This document shows, piece by piece, positions 51,506 to 62,851 of a stretch of 64,000 bases of DNA. Numbering within the stretch: position 1 is the stretch's first letter; each line of letters opens with the position of its first letter. Where the stretch lies: positions 2,749,001 through 2,813,000 of the forward strand of contig NC_070575.1 of the NCBI RefSeq assembly GCF_026914185.1. The letters run 5' to 3'. A program made the translations under genes and the position numbers. Source of the stretch: Puccinia triticina. Its lineage: Eukaryota; Basidiomycota; Pucciniomycetes; Pucciniales; Pucciniaceae. The notes under the pieces are model-generated. The model had not been told where the DNA came from. It saw only the letters and a program-made list of their open reading frames with translations, and did no database searches.

Positions 51506-54500
51506 ACCTCAGAATGACTGTACTTCTTTCAGGTTAGTTGGCATAGGTTTGAGCAAAACAGCTGCTACTTTATTCATGTCTATAGCTATACTGAGTCCTG
51601 ATACAATATGTCCAAGAGCTTTAAGTTCTTGAAATCCAAATTGGCATTTACTCATTGATATTTTCATATTCATTTTAATTACTCTTTCTAAGACTATGGT
51701 CAACTTCTTGAGGTGTTCTTCCCATTCTTGGCTGAATATGATAATGTCATCAATGTAAATTATAAGCCATCCTTCACGTAACTCTCTGTGGAATTCAGTA
51801 TCCATCATTCTCTGGAAGTGGGATGGTGCATTCTTAATTCCAAAGGGCATTCTGAGATATTCATAAATACCCATATGTAATATAATGCGTAACAAATGTC
51901 TACTGTCTTCATGAATTATATTTTGATGGAATCCTTTAAGTACATCCATGCATGTAATAAATTTAGCATTCTTGAGTTGCGTGATTGCTTCACTAATCTT
52001 GGGCATAGGATATCTATCAGGAATAGTGTATGTGTTGAGGGCTCTAAAATCACCAACCATCCTGGACTTATCAATATGCCACGCAATGATTACAGGTGTT
52101 GTAACTTCCACATTCTCATTTACGCCAACCTTGCACAGAACTTTCATTCTAACTAATTCATTTACATGTTGTTGCAAGGCTTCTCTGCTTCTAGGGGATG
52201 CTGGGTAGGAGGCTTTCCTTAAAGCTGGTGGATAAGGTCTGGAAGTATTAAGATTGATTCTTACTTCATGTCCTTTAATACATCCAAAGGGTTCATCAGC
52301 TGTAGCAAAGGCCAATTTATGTTTATGCAGTAATGAAACTAATTTGTCTGTTTGTTCTGGTGTCAGATCTGGTGAAATTCTGGCGTCAGATATGGTGTTA
52401 GAGAATTTTGAGGCTTCCACAGCATTACATTCTAGTTGCTCTAATGTAAATTTTTCCGTAATTCCTAGTTCAAATTTAGTCAAGAGATCTCCATTAATGG
52501 TAAAGTATCTGCCATTACTGTTAATGACGTCAATACCATAATTAATAATGTAATCATTACCAGGGATAATGTATTTCATCTTGAAATCTGCCATTACTAC
52601 TAGCTCAACTGTAGTTTGTACACTAAATCTTGTGTGATGGAAAATAATATCTAGAGTAATGATACCTAGTGGGGACAATTTGCTATTGCAGCTGTAGAAT
52701 TTCTCCTTCTTGACTGGGGATAGCTTGATCTTCCAGTCAGGCATAATAGTGTCTAATAATTTGGGGCTAATTATTGAACAGAATGCTCCGCCATCAATGA
52801 GACATTTGAGTTTATACTTGTTACATAGTATATTAGTAGTGTGCATATTACCTACTTGGTCAGGTTTAACTACTGGTAACTTCCTAATATTATGTGGGGC
52901 TTTATCCTCTGGGATCTTGGAAATATTAGAGATAAGCCTGTCTGCTTTACATGTAATGGCGTGATTTGAATTGCTTGCTGATTCATCATCCGAGTCATTA
53001 GAATCACTAGGAAGGGATTCTCCTGAGGAAATGCTAATAGTGTCACATGGTAATTGGTTATCTTCACTCTGGATCACTGATATCTTCTTGCTGATCTTCT
53101 TGGGACATTTGGTAGACTTATGCCCAGTCTTACCACATTCATAGCATGTAATTTCTTTAGGAGCTGTTGGTTCTTTGGTCTCAGGTCTCTTATCTTTGTA
53201 ATTGTCTCTTCTGTTTGTTTTGCTTCTAGCTTTGTCTTTCTTGCAAACATTCACTATACTTTCAAGTTGGTTAATGAATTCTGAAGTGTCATCATTAGTT
53301 CTGATAGCTAGGCGCATTTTGTACTCAGTTTTGGGGTCAAGTTGAGACAATAATTTATCATTGATAGACTGGTTATCCAAGTGTCTTTCCACTGCTTGTA
53401 TCCTGTTAACTTGGCTGGTAACCCATTCAGAAGGTTCAGTCTCACCATATACGTCAAATTTAGATCTTCTAAAGGCATCTCTGACTTTTCTTTTCCATTC
53501 AGGGGAGCTATACTTCTTAATGATTTCTGCTTTCCAGAAGGCCCAATCTTTTGGTCCTTGCACTTCTTTCTTTCTATTGTTGTACCATATGTTTGCTGGT
53601 CCTGCAAATAATGAATTAAGTTTGGAACAAATGATTTGATCTGGTGCATTTGTATCAGCCTGTAAGCTGTCAATCCATTCTATAAATTTGTAGTGGTCAT
53701 ATTCTCCTTTGCTAGAAAATGTGGCCCATTCACTTATTTTGGGTAAATTGGCTAATACTAATTTATGAATGGCTTTGTCCTCTTCATTTGTTGGGAAATT
53801 ACGTGGAGTAGAAGATGTTGTTCTTCTGTTGGGAGCTGGTGGTGGAATGTCTACGTCACTACCATCTGAATCTGAATTCTCTGTCTTGTGGTCAGGTGGA
53901 AAGTTCACATTAGGTGTTCTGTCAGATTTGACTCTTGTTGAACTGCTGCTGGCCTGCATATGAGGTAGAGTATCTTTATTCATGCTCGCTTTCACCGGGG
54001 GATTAGGTGATGAGTGTCCAACATTGTTAATAGAATTTATTACTTGTAAAATTATAGTTTCCAATTTATCTTGCTTTGATGCTGTATCTGTGGTTTGTTT
54101 CTCAAACCTGTTTACTACATCTTCAAATGTGGTAAATTGTGATGTAATTTTATCTTTAGTATCATTCTGCAGGGTTCTGAAGCGTGATTCTAACAAATTC
54201 AATTTTTTGAATATTTCTTGGTTGGTATTTTCTTGATCTTCAACCAGTTCTTCAGTTCTAGCCAGGCATCTAGTAACTTGGGTACTCAATATTTCAAGAG
54301 CAGAGGGCGCTTCATCAAGCTTCTTATCCATCCTCTCCAATTTATTCAAGATGACAGTGAAGGCATCATCTTCTGAATTTACCTGCTCATCTAAACGCTG
54401 TGTAACTTTGTGGCACAATTTCTTAAGATCTGAAGACAATTCTATGCTACTTTGCGTAATTCTTTATACAACAAAGTTAAGATTTTCTGTGTACACATGT

Positions 54501-55264
54501 AGAGCAGTTCTGAATGGAGTATCTGGATTGTTAACAACATTTGGAATATCTGGGACATTTGATGTGTGTTCAGAACCAGAGTTACTGTTACTACTAAAGA
54601 AATGGGAGCTATTTAAGGATCTAGGTCCATCTGACGCTCCTGGCGGGCTATTTTGCCTTGCTCCAGATGTTGATAAGTGCCTTGGAGGGATCTGCCCAGG
54701 CGTATCATTTCTCTGTAAATTTGACTGCACCATTGTTGATTGCGCCCAGTATTCCGCGGGTGTCTGGAATTCACATTTCTCCCCCTGCGTGATTGGGGTC
54801 TTGAAGCTGGTCTGCGGCGCTGGGGGCTTCTTAATGGAGAGTGGTTTCGTCTGCGGGACGGCTGGTGGATTAGGAGAGATTCTGAGCTGATCTCCATTGG
54901 ATTCCAATCTTTTGTCCTCTTCAAGGTGGTTGTTAAACCTTTGAGGTCTATGATCGCCTGGAAATCCGCCCGGCAATACTTGAGATGCGCTATTATTGCC
55001 GCGTGGCTGCTGCGGTTGCGTACGGTCTTGAGCCACGTCTTTTAACCTGTCATCCTGTAATAGTAGCGCTTGAACTTCTCTTCCGTCGAGACTATTAGCA
55101 GAAGATGTATTTTTAGTTTTTCCTTTCTTTGTAGCATAAATAATTCTTTCTGCTACAGGTTGTTTGGCAGGTGGAAGAACTGACGCAGGTGGAAATAGTC
55201 TGCCTGGGTCTGATGTGCGGGTTCTTCCATTATAACCTCAAGTTCTGAGAGAAGGAGGAGACAT
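51506..55264 (-). pseudogene. Ty3/Gypsy Gag-Pol with protease and reverse transcriptase, broken
   Basis: One minus-strand frame runs from ATG at 55264 (MSPPSLRT) to 51506 with stops at 55240-55238 (TGA), 54466-54464 (TAA) and 51508-51506 (TGA). Order: disordered N terminus, coiled-coil-like region (54430-54000), Gag core FSSKGEYDHYKFIEWIDSLQ (53730-53660), CCHC knuckle CYECGKTGHKSTKC (about 53150-53107), aspartic protease with LIDGGAFCSII (about 52800), and reverse transcriptase with FITCMDVLKGFHQ, RMPFGIKNAPSHFQRMM and YIDDIIIFS (about 51750). After the last TGA the same frame continues GFASYYRQRIEDF to about 51390, then homology ends: RNase H and integrase are missing. Gag and Pol are in one frame, unlike the first element. 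Confidence 0.9.
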
Positions 55265-56947
55265 AATAGAATATTTTTGTTTCAGTAGGTATTTTTGTTT
55301 TTATCTGAGGTATTATTTAAGGTATAAGTGTACCTGAAGATTTATCAGAAACAGTTGGGAATCTGCGCGCTGATTGGTATCAGTGGTGCCCTCTCTAGCT
55401 TCACGGGGTTGTGTGTTTTTGTCCGTAACTCCAAGGGATTGAAGTTCTGGGGTGAGGGTGTCAACGTTGGTGGACACTGTACACAATCAAAAACACAAAA
55501 GTATTAGTATTAAAAAAAACCAATCTGACGGGAAAAGGGTAAGGAAAAAGATGTACTTTTCAGATTTGGGATTTTCTGAGTACTTTCAAAGTTATAGTGA
55601 TTTTGCCGGAAAATCAGTGTAGGAATTTTTTCCTGTTGATGGAAAGGTTTGAATTTTGGTTGGATGAAAGCTAAGAATGTGGCGCAGAAGTTTATCAACT
55701 TGGTTTTTTGATTGCTTAAACGGCGTGGAGTGGAGCTCCTTTTAAACTCTTGGAACAGCGGTTCTACAAGAGGAAGGAAAGTAGTGATGCGCTTGTACAG
55801 CGCTTTTGGGATCTGTAGGCTAGGTATATTACTTTTAGTCTGATCAACTAGGCTCGCGTGGTTCAATCGGCGGTCTAAGATTGTCTGTAGCTGCTCTAGA
55901 TCAGGAGCTACAGGTGTGACAGTGATCCTGCTTGAGGGTTGCGGCTCAAGGAGGGTATGTACGGTAGGTATGCGCCTGTATGCGCTCTCTAATTGAGTTG
56001 GGTGGAGTTCTTCTAGCGTGTAAATCCTTGTAGATCCTTGCAGATCCGGGGTAATACAGTAGTACAGTGTAATTGAACTGTAATTGAGTTATGTATATCC
56101 TGTATACACAGGATGCGCACGGTGTATGTAGTACCACTTAGTCCCGCGACCTAATGCGCTCTCAAGTGGGAATGCAGTAAAAATGCTTTCCTGCTGTAGG
56201 AATGGTAGAGTTTGGAGTCTCACAAAAAAAACCTAGTCGTGTAAGACAACCCTTGCGGTTCGATTGGTCTATCCAGAATTTTCTTATCTCTTCCCCTTTT
56301 GGGGGGAACAAGCGTTCTGGTGTGTTTTCCGCAGAGAAAATGAATGAAATTCACTGGAATTTCACTGTGTAGAGTCAACCAAGTGTGTATGATTCAATTT
56401 CTATGGGTTTTGGCAAAATAAAGAGAATTTTTTCCAGTACAAAATAGAGAGATAGTCATCAATAGGATGAATTTTTATGTATTTTTCCGGTTTTATAGAA
56501 GGAAACAGGGTGAAGAGTCTAGGAAAATGATGAGAAAATAAGGGAGAATCTAAGACACAATCACAGGAAATCTAGTTAATGATTTGACTTCTCTTTCTGC
56601 GCGTAAGTTGCGGAGGAGGGCCGTCAGAAGTGAAGGGGGGAAGCGTGGAGTAGGAGGTATATTCTGTATAAGAGCAGTATTCCTCGTCAAAGGGAGGATA
56701 TCCAAATGGGAAAGCTGTAAGCTGTGGTTTTCTAACAAGTTTAGTTTGTTCTTCTTCCACAAATTCTGATTCTTCAGTAGTATCAATAAGTGTACCATCA
56801 GGATGATAGATACAAGTTATCCACAGAGTACTGCAAGTTATCCAGGTACAGGTGTAGAATTGGTCCTCTCCAATCAGTGTATGGGTTTTTCTGACGTGTT
56901 CTTGGACTTCAAGGTTATTAGGATCTTCTGTTGTGTATTTCTGTAAT
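55265..56947 (-). other. Leader and 5' coding exons of the minus-strand Gypsy element
   Basis: Open stretches on the minus strand include: 56946-56577, about 120 codons from the LTR edge without an early ATG (PFGYPPFDEEYCSYTEYTSY, ending in a basic TRRKRSQ); about 55960-55510 (LEQLQTILDRRLNHASLVDQ); and 55495-55290 (TLTPELQSLGVTDKN). The latter two look like upstream Gag exons comparable to 7215-7735. The first is unexplained. Confidence 0.45.
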
Positions 56948-57885
56948 TGTCAGCCTGTAGGTAACTAACCGTGTCTGAGAGGGTTGTTACTAGCAAGATG
57001 ATAGTGTAATATGCCAAGGATGGGCCAATGGGTTTGTGGTAAGGCCTGTAAAAGGTTTCACTCTCTCAGTAATCTTGACTGAGAGGCTTGCTCAATTAAG
57101 GCACATCCAGATCAACACAGGGTGTTAATAGGCATCCAAGGAATAACTCAACTTGGGTTCGTGGTTTTACCTACAGAAAGGTAAGGGTAATCAAGAGTTG
57201 AGAGTATTCCTGAATTGAATGATGGGTGAGAATGAAAGCACTGTTTAACTATAGTATGGGTTAAACTTTGCTGTAAATATATTCTGAGGGATAAACAGTC
57301 CTGGGGTGCGTGTTTATATAGAGGGGGAAAGAGCAGGAGGGAACATGAGGCGCTTGGAGGCGCTTCAGGACCAGGGGGGAACTGGAAGCAGATCCTCATG
57401 AGGATCAACATTGGAAATGATCAGGGCAGTGTAATGATCAGTACTGATCCTAGATCAGTAGCTGTGTACACTAGCTGATCATAACCAATCAGTGATTCCA
57501 TTCAGTGCTCTTTGAATTGTATTACATCATGTATTGTTTATGTATTTATATCATAACCAATATATTATGTAAATGGGGACTGAGGCGTAACAGGGGATAA
57601 ATGAGTGATACCTGTCTTGGGGTATTTCACGTGTACAGTAATATTACAATGTATTGTAATCTTACTGTTGCACGTAACTTAACTCTCATAACAACAGTAC
57701 ATTATGGTAACTGTATTTAACTATGGTTATCTGTAATGTAATGTATAACAGGAGTACATTCTTAAGCTTGTATCTAATGATATACATATGTAATAAAGGT
57801 GTAAAAAGGAATGTACTATATGTAATGTGAACAATTGGGTACTTGGTACGTGTAAGGTACTGTAACATGTACTCTGTGGATGACA
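56948..57885 (-). repeat. 5' LTR of the minus-strand Gypsy element, 938 bp
   Basis: On the minus strand it begins TGTCATCC and ends GGCTGACA, matching the solo LTR end to end with scattered substitutions. The first 8 bp carry one change that breaks the perfect inverted repeat. Confidence 0.93.
57313..57320 (-). promoter_or_regulatory. TATA box of the minus-strand LTR
   Basis: TATATAAA on the minus strand, in the same CCCCTCTATATAAACACG context as 40298-40305. Confidence 0.65.
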
Positions 57886-59329
57886 GTGGCCTTTCCTGGA
57901 AGAAAATCCCCATCCACTTTACCCTCTCCTTCCAAATGCCATGACAGTCTTCTCATGTGATTCCCCCCCAGGCACAAATCAAGCTGTCAACTGGCTCCAA
58001 CTAATGTCCTCAAAACCATTCCGATCGCACTTGATCAAGTTGTTCCAATAGTGGTTAGAAACCAGCTCCTAAGATTGCACTTGTGGCTGATTTTCTCTGA
58101 GCCGCAGGTGCTTCCGGGGAGCTTTCAGGGGCAGGATGGCGTACACAAGCACATTTTGATCATTGTTGCGGCTGGCCGTCTGACAACAAACCAGCCCCAC
58201 CAGAGCGGACCCACCCCATCACTGCGCTGGTTGATGGCTTCCCGTCCGACCCCAATCAAATCAATGATGATCGCCACTTGTCAGCTTAGTCTAAATCCTG
58301 GGCTGCCTGTCTCCATTGGGCCTTACCTGAAATTGTGTGCATCAAGCTTGCAGGGGACCACCTCAAGGCAACTCTGGGTCTTAAATAGAAAAGGAGCAAT
58401 ATTGATTGTGGAGATGCGATGTGCAATAGGAAAAAAAATGGATTCAGTGACTGGAATTCTTGTAGGTATCTGCCATTGAATGTAAAATGAACCAGATACA
58501 GAGTAGCTCACAGTAATTCTTGTGATTCTCGACCGGTAGGCCATAAATGTACAGAGTGACTTCCCTTCACAGCGGAAGAAATTATAGATCAGCGCAACAA
58601 AAGCATTGCCTTGACGCTTGTGGCCCTCTGGGCTACAATGTCACACAAGAACACAGTATGCTTCGGCTATCTTTGGTGTAATCATGGTGGTAAGGAGTCC
58701 CTCCGCGTTACCGCGGCATGGGTTGGGGAAAGTACCTCGGCAACCATATGGGTCCATGAGAGCCACGCAAGGGCAATGGCAGGAGGGTTGGATAACAATT
58801 TTTTTCCCCCTCATGGCTGCTGATAATTGTTTGGTTCCACAAACTGAACTATGCTTTGTTACTTGGGAATGGGAAAAAAGGAGTTGGCTTGCTATTAAAT
58901 ATTGAGCCTTGAATATGGGGGAAAACTGAAATTGATATCCTGGTTAATACCACCTACCAGCAAACTTAACATAAGCCCTTGTCCCTGCTGCGGCTGGGGG
59001 GGGGGCGCCCCCATTTGGCCTGGGAGAGATGCATAGCATCGAGATCTCTCCCGCAGGGAGAGGACTTACGACTAAAAAGCACATGTTGGCCTGAGAGAAT
59101 CTGAAACTTTGGGTGGTGGCCGATGTCATCACCACCTACAGACCGCACTTTTTGACCAGTTCTTTTTTGGTCTTCATGATTTGAAGCTTGTATTTCTCTT
59201 AACTAAACTGTCTACTCAAATTCTTGGCAATCCATCCCCCTCATGCCCAAAAAAAATAGACAAACTTTCAGATCCTTGGCCACTTACTCACAAGGCCATG
59301 GCTTTTTCCCGTGTTTCTTTTTTTCAAAG
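57886..59329. other. Interval without a recognised gene; short hairpin
   Basis: A 142-codon plus frame at 58051-58479 resembles nothing recognised. A hairpin GGGAGAGAT ... ATCTCTCCC at 59021-59051 surrounds GCATAGCATC, related to the one at 46502-46523. Confidence 0.35.
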
Positions 59330-59590
59330 TCACCCTCTTTTTTCCAACCGTTTGGACTTTTCTCTCAACCGCTCTTCCTTTTTTTCAACCATCCTCTCAA
59401 AGATCACAGCCTTCTTCGATTTGGCAAAGAGGTTGTAGTACATCTCCGAGATGCAAGACTTCCCGCAACCTGTCCCGGCCATCACAAATGTGTGCCGTCC
59501 TTTGGTTAGATTCACCACTGCATCAATTTGGACTGGCTTTGGTGGCTCGTTTTCAGGGTAGCGGGGTAAGCAGTAGGCAACTGACTGAAC
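59330..59590 (-). pseudogene. P-loop helicase fragment (DEAD/RecQ-like N-terminal piece)
   Basis: The minus-strand frame includes RYPENEPPKPVQIDAVVNLT and HTFVMAGTGCGKSCISEMYY. GTGCGKS is a Walker A motif preceded by a Q-motif-like PVQIDAVVNL, as in RecQ/DEAD helicases. After SKKAVI the sequence turns into a highly charged KKEERLREKSKRLEKRG and stops, so motif Ia onward is missing or shifted. ATPase or helicase identity is secure only at motif level. Confidence 0.55.
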
Positions 59591-60061
59591 TTGGAGATTA
59601 GATTTCTTCTATGTACCGGTGATAATGGTGAGGGATATTGGGTCGGAGTTCTTGATTTTTACTGTCTACCTCTGGATTTCTTTTTTGCTGGTCGATCTTT
59701 TTGTTTCCGTCATCGATCTCTTTTTCTTTTTTTGCCTGCCACCTCTAATACCTCTCTCAGTCGCCTAATTAATTCTTTCACATGCATTCCCTTGAATTAG
59801 AGGGGTATGGCATTATTCTCCGATCAGTTAAGGTCAAATTAAAATTTAATTGACCGAAAGAGAAAGTAGTAAAGGACCAACAAGATTCTCAAAGGAGGGT
59901 GTTTTCAAAAAAAGATAGAAAAAAAACAAAAAACAATGAGAAAAGGCTGCCTATGTAGGATTGTACGCAAGATGCCAGCGCTCAGCTGGGATAGAATAAG
60001 AGTGGTGGGACAGTGATTACTGATTTTATAATTGACAATAAAGAAATGCTACGCCAAAATG

Positions 60062-60087
60062 CAAGATTCTCTCACGCGAGAATCTTG
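60062..60087. repeat. Short perfect hairpin
   Basis: CAAGATTCTC and GAGAATCTTG, 10-bp arms around TCACGC, immediately before the putative LTR start. Confidence 0.7.
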
Positions 60088-60088
60088 T

Positions 60089-61142
60089 TGTTAGGCATAA
60101 GCCCCGCTTGCACCTTTGGCTTGGCTGTGCCACGGGCTTTGTTACGCTTGACCTACCAGCGGTTGTCAGCCTTAGAGTCATCACAGCTGACCTAAAAGCT
60201 GCCTGTTCTACCTTTGTTACACATGAATTACTTTTTATCTTTTTCATCTTAAGAGATAACCTTGTTTTGACTTCATATTCTGTTTCCCATGCAATTTTAA
60301 CCCTAGTTACAACTTATCAATTTCTTGTAACTATACTCCTTCCTTGAGTTATTGAGTTGTGGCGCGCATGCGCAGTTGTGATGTGTCAGCGCTACCAGGC
60401 GCGCCAAACCACATGTAAATATGTAAATTACATAAGCAAACTGTGAAAATTTTCGTAGTCAGGATCCCCCTTGCCTGAGGCGGATCTACAGACTTCAGCA
60501 CACCAGAACAACACCCCAGATAACCCCAGGATCACCACCAAAGAGTTTACAACACTCCCAGTATACCTACCGTCACAGGCGCCTAGGATATTGACAGTAA
60601 GTAACCTCTTTCACTGAACCTTGTTTATCTCAGAGGTACAACTCTGTGTCTTGCTTGATCTGTTCTTTTCTGCTGGCCTTTGCCTTCTTTTGATCACAGG
60701 GCTGTCCCTCCATATCTGCTGGCCTTTGCCTCATTCTTGATCACAGGGCTGTCCCTTCTTATCTGTTGGCCTTTGCCTCAAATCTAGGTTACAGGGCTGT
60801 CCCTCAGGTTTCCCTTTAAGAACCTTGACTATCCAGAAGGAAGCTAAAAAATTGTAGCTGGATTAAACTTATCTAATCCAGAGACCCTCCACATTTCTTT
60901 ATTGAGAGGAGGCTGTAGCACTTTCTAGCACAGCTTAGCAGCACTCTTCTGAAGAGTAGCATTGCCAGTGGACGTGCATTCCCACTAGAATAACCTAGTA
61001 TATCTCCTTATCCTGATCCTGTCCTGATTCTCTTTCCTCTTTCTCTATCTCTCTCATAGTTGTATTTTCTTTATCCAAAGAAATCCAACTGTTTCCCCTT
61101 TCTTTCTTGTGTCCTGTAGTCACTATAGAGACTCAGGCTCAC
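60089..61142 (+). repeat. Probable LTR of a further retroelement
   Basis: Begins near TGTTAGGCATAAGCCCC and ends near AGGCTCACA, followed by ATTGGGGGCCTCATTGGG, which is almost the same as the sequence after the LTR end at 24869. It contains a 47-bp tandem repeat. Only one copy is visible and the left edge is not proven by a duplication. Confidence 0.5.
60670..60809 (+). repeat. Three tandem repeats of about 47 bp
   Basis: Units start at about 60670, 60716 and 60763. Each has TGCTGGCCTTTGCCT or TGTTGGCCTTTGCCT, a variable part, then ACAGGGCTGTCCCT. Confidence 0.85.
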
Positions 61143-61680
61143 AATTGGGGGCCTCATTGGGAAAATTCCTCACCTTTTCATAATTCTAGACTGCTATAAA
61201 GCCAAAAGATTGATTATCCTGACTAAATCAAACAAAAAAACTCTTAAAATTCAAAAAAATAACTTTAAAATTTTTTCTACATATCCTACTAACGCTAAAA
61301 TTCTTCCAAAATTATCCAAAATTGCTTTTATATTGATAAATTTCCTAACTGAACCCTTGAAATTTTTTTTTACGTCTTGTGTACTCGTGAAAGTGCAGAA
61401 TTGCGACTCCTCCGCGCCGCTATTTATCCCTTCGTCAGACTTATCCTTCCCAGAAACCACTATATCTTCGGATCAAGAAGAGATAGCGAAAAACGGAGTG
61501 CGCTCAAAAGATTCTCCTGCTTCTTATCGACAATTACCGCAGTTGACCGTAAAATAATTCTTGACGGCGCAGACTAGCGCAGACAAAGAAAACTACAACA
61601 ACAAAATAGTAGCAAATCTGTGCAACAGCAATTTGATCAGTAGCACCGCGTGGACTCCTATTTCTACTGCAAAAGCGCCA
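61143..61680 (+). other. Retroelement leader with a short open frame, truncated
   Basis: After the candidate primer-binding site, a 115-codon frame at 61210-61557 (FIPSSDLSFPETTISSDQEE) and a further coding-like stretch to about 61680 resemble the N-terminal exons of the other Gag genes in composition only. No Gag core follows. Confidence 0.4.
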
Positions 61681-61711
61681 AAACACTAAAAACATGGATG
61701 AATTTGGGAAG

Positions 61712-62085
61712 GCATATATTGATCAATGTGGCATATATTGATCATTTTTTTTTTTTTTTGAAATTTCTCTTTAATTTGTTTCCTTCCTGCAACACCATAA
61801 CCCTTCTATCATCTCTCTTTCTCTTGATTTACTCCTTTCTTAGTTTTCAACCATAGTAAAAGCATCATTTTGTTGCCAGATCAAATAGGTCATTTTTACA
61901 TACTCATATGAATTATTCCTGAGAAAAAATAGTCTGTTAAGTCAGGAAGGGAGGGGAAGGGGGGAGGAATGGGGAGCCTTGAATTATTGTGACTTGAGCC
62001 TTGCAGAAGTTTTGAAATCTACTTTCCAAAAAAAAAAAAAAAAAAGAAAAAAAAACAATCAGTCTCAATATATCATGCCACATAA
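61712..62085. repeat. Inverted repeat flanked inside by poly(T) and poly(A)
   Basis: Left arm ATGTGGCATATATTGATCA followed by 18 T (to 61762). Right arm: a run of 19 A, G, 9 A, then ATATATCATGCCACAT (to about 62082), whose complement is ATGTGGCATGATATAT. Left arm contains a direct duplication GGCATATATTGATCA (61710 and 61730). Suggests a foldback element of about 370 bp. Confidence 0.6.
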
Positions 62086-62196
62086 ATTTTGTTCAAATTT
62101 AATGGCTTGTATATATGACTCATCATATCCAATATCCTAAATTCCTACTAGGCCTGAAATTGATTTAGTGTTTGTACCAGATTTGAGTAAGGTGTC

Positions 62197-62851
62197 TTAT
62201 ATCATGGAAGAACTCCCACGCTGCGCTGAGATATAGTGGCAGAAACACCAAGAAACTGCCAAATTAGTGATATTTGGCAACTGATCACATTGTGGCTGCT
62301 ACATTTGGGGGTTTTGTGGTCATTCAAGGTACACAATGATCCCTTCAGGCCATTTGATCATTATTATACCAATATCATGGAAGAACTCCCACGCTGCGCT
62401 GAGATATAGTGGCAGAAACACCAAGAAACTACCAAATTAGTGATATTTGGCAACTGATCACATTGTGGCTGCTACATTTGGGGGTTTTGTGGTCATTCAA
62501 GGTACACAATGAATCTTTGAGGGCAGGTGAACATTTTGGTACCAATATCATGGAAGAACTCCCATGCTGCGCTGAGATATAGTGGCAGAAACACCAAGAA
62601 ACTACCAAATTAGTGATATTTGGCAACTGATCACATTGTGGCTGCTACATTTGGGGGTTTTGTGGTCATTCAAGGTACACAATGAATCTTTGAGGGCATT
62701 TGGACATTTTGGTACCGATATCATGGAAGAACTCCCATGCTGCGCTGAGATATAGTGGCAGAAACACCAAGAAACTACCAAATTAGTGATATTTGGCAAC
62801 TGATCACATTTTGGCTGCTACATTTGGGGGTCTTGTGGTCATTCAAGGTAC
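62197..62851. repeat. Satellite of 173-bp units, four copies
   Basis: Identical landmarks ATCATGGAAGAACTCCCA start at 62201, 62374, 62547 and 62720, an exact 173-bp period. Units differ by few substitutions. The fourth is cut after TTCAAGGTAC by a hAT element. The 65-codon minus-strand frames inside units are a by-product of the repeat. Confidence 0.95.

Larger units (their letters stand above)
51390..57885 (-). mobile_element. 3'-truncated Ty3/Gypsy element with 5' LTR
   Basis: Read on the minus strand: LTR 57885-56948, leader 56947-55265, Gag-Pol 55264-51390. The 3' part of pol and the 3' LTR are lost. The bases next to the LTR outer edge are GTGGC (57886-57890), the expected duplication of the vanished 3' side. 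Its LTR matches the solo LTR at 39729-40670 on the other strand. Confidence 0.85.

Noticed and set aside
56948..57885. Second solo LTR
   Set aside because: Flanks GTAAT and GTGGC differ and a Gag-Pol in the same orientation follows, so it is better read as a 5' LTR.
60100..60200. tRNA-like sequence
   Set aside because: Composition looked tRNA-like, but no A/B boxes or cloverleaf could be drawn.
62429..62799. Two nearly identical 65-residue minus-strand proteins
   Set aside because: They are the same open stretch in successive 173-bp satellite units, so repeat structure explains them.
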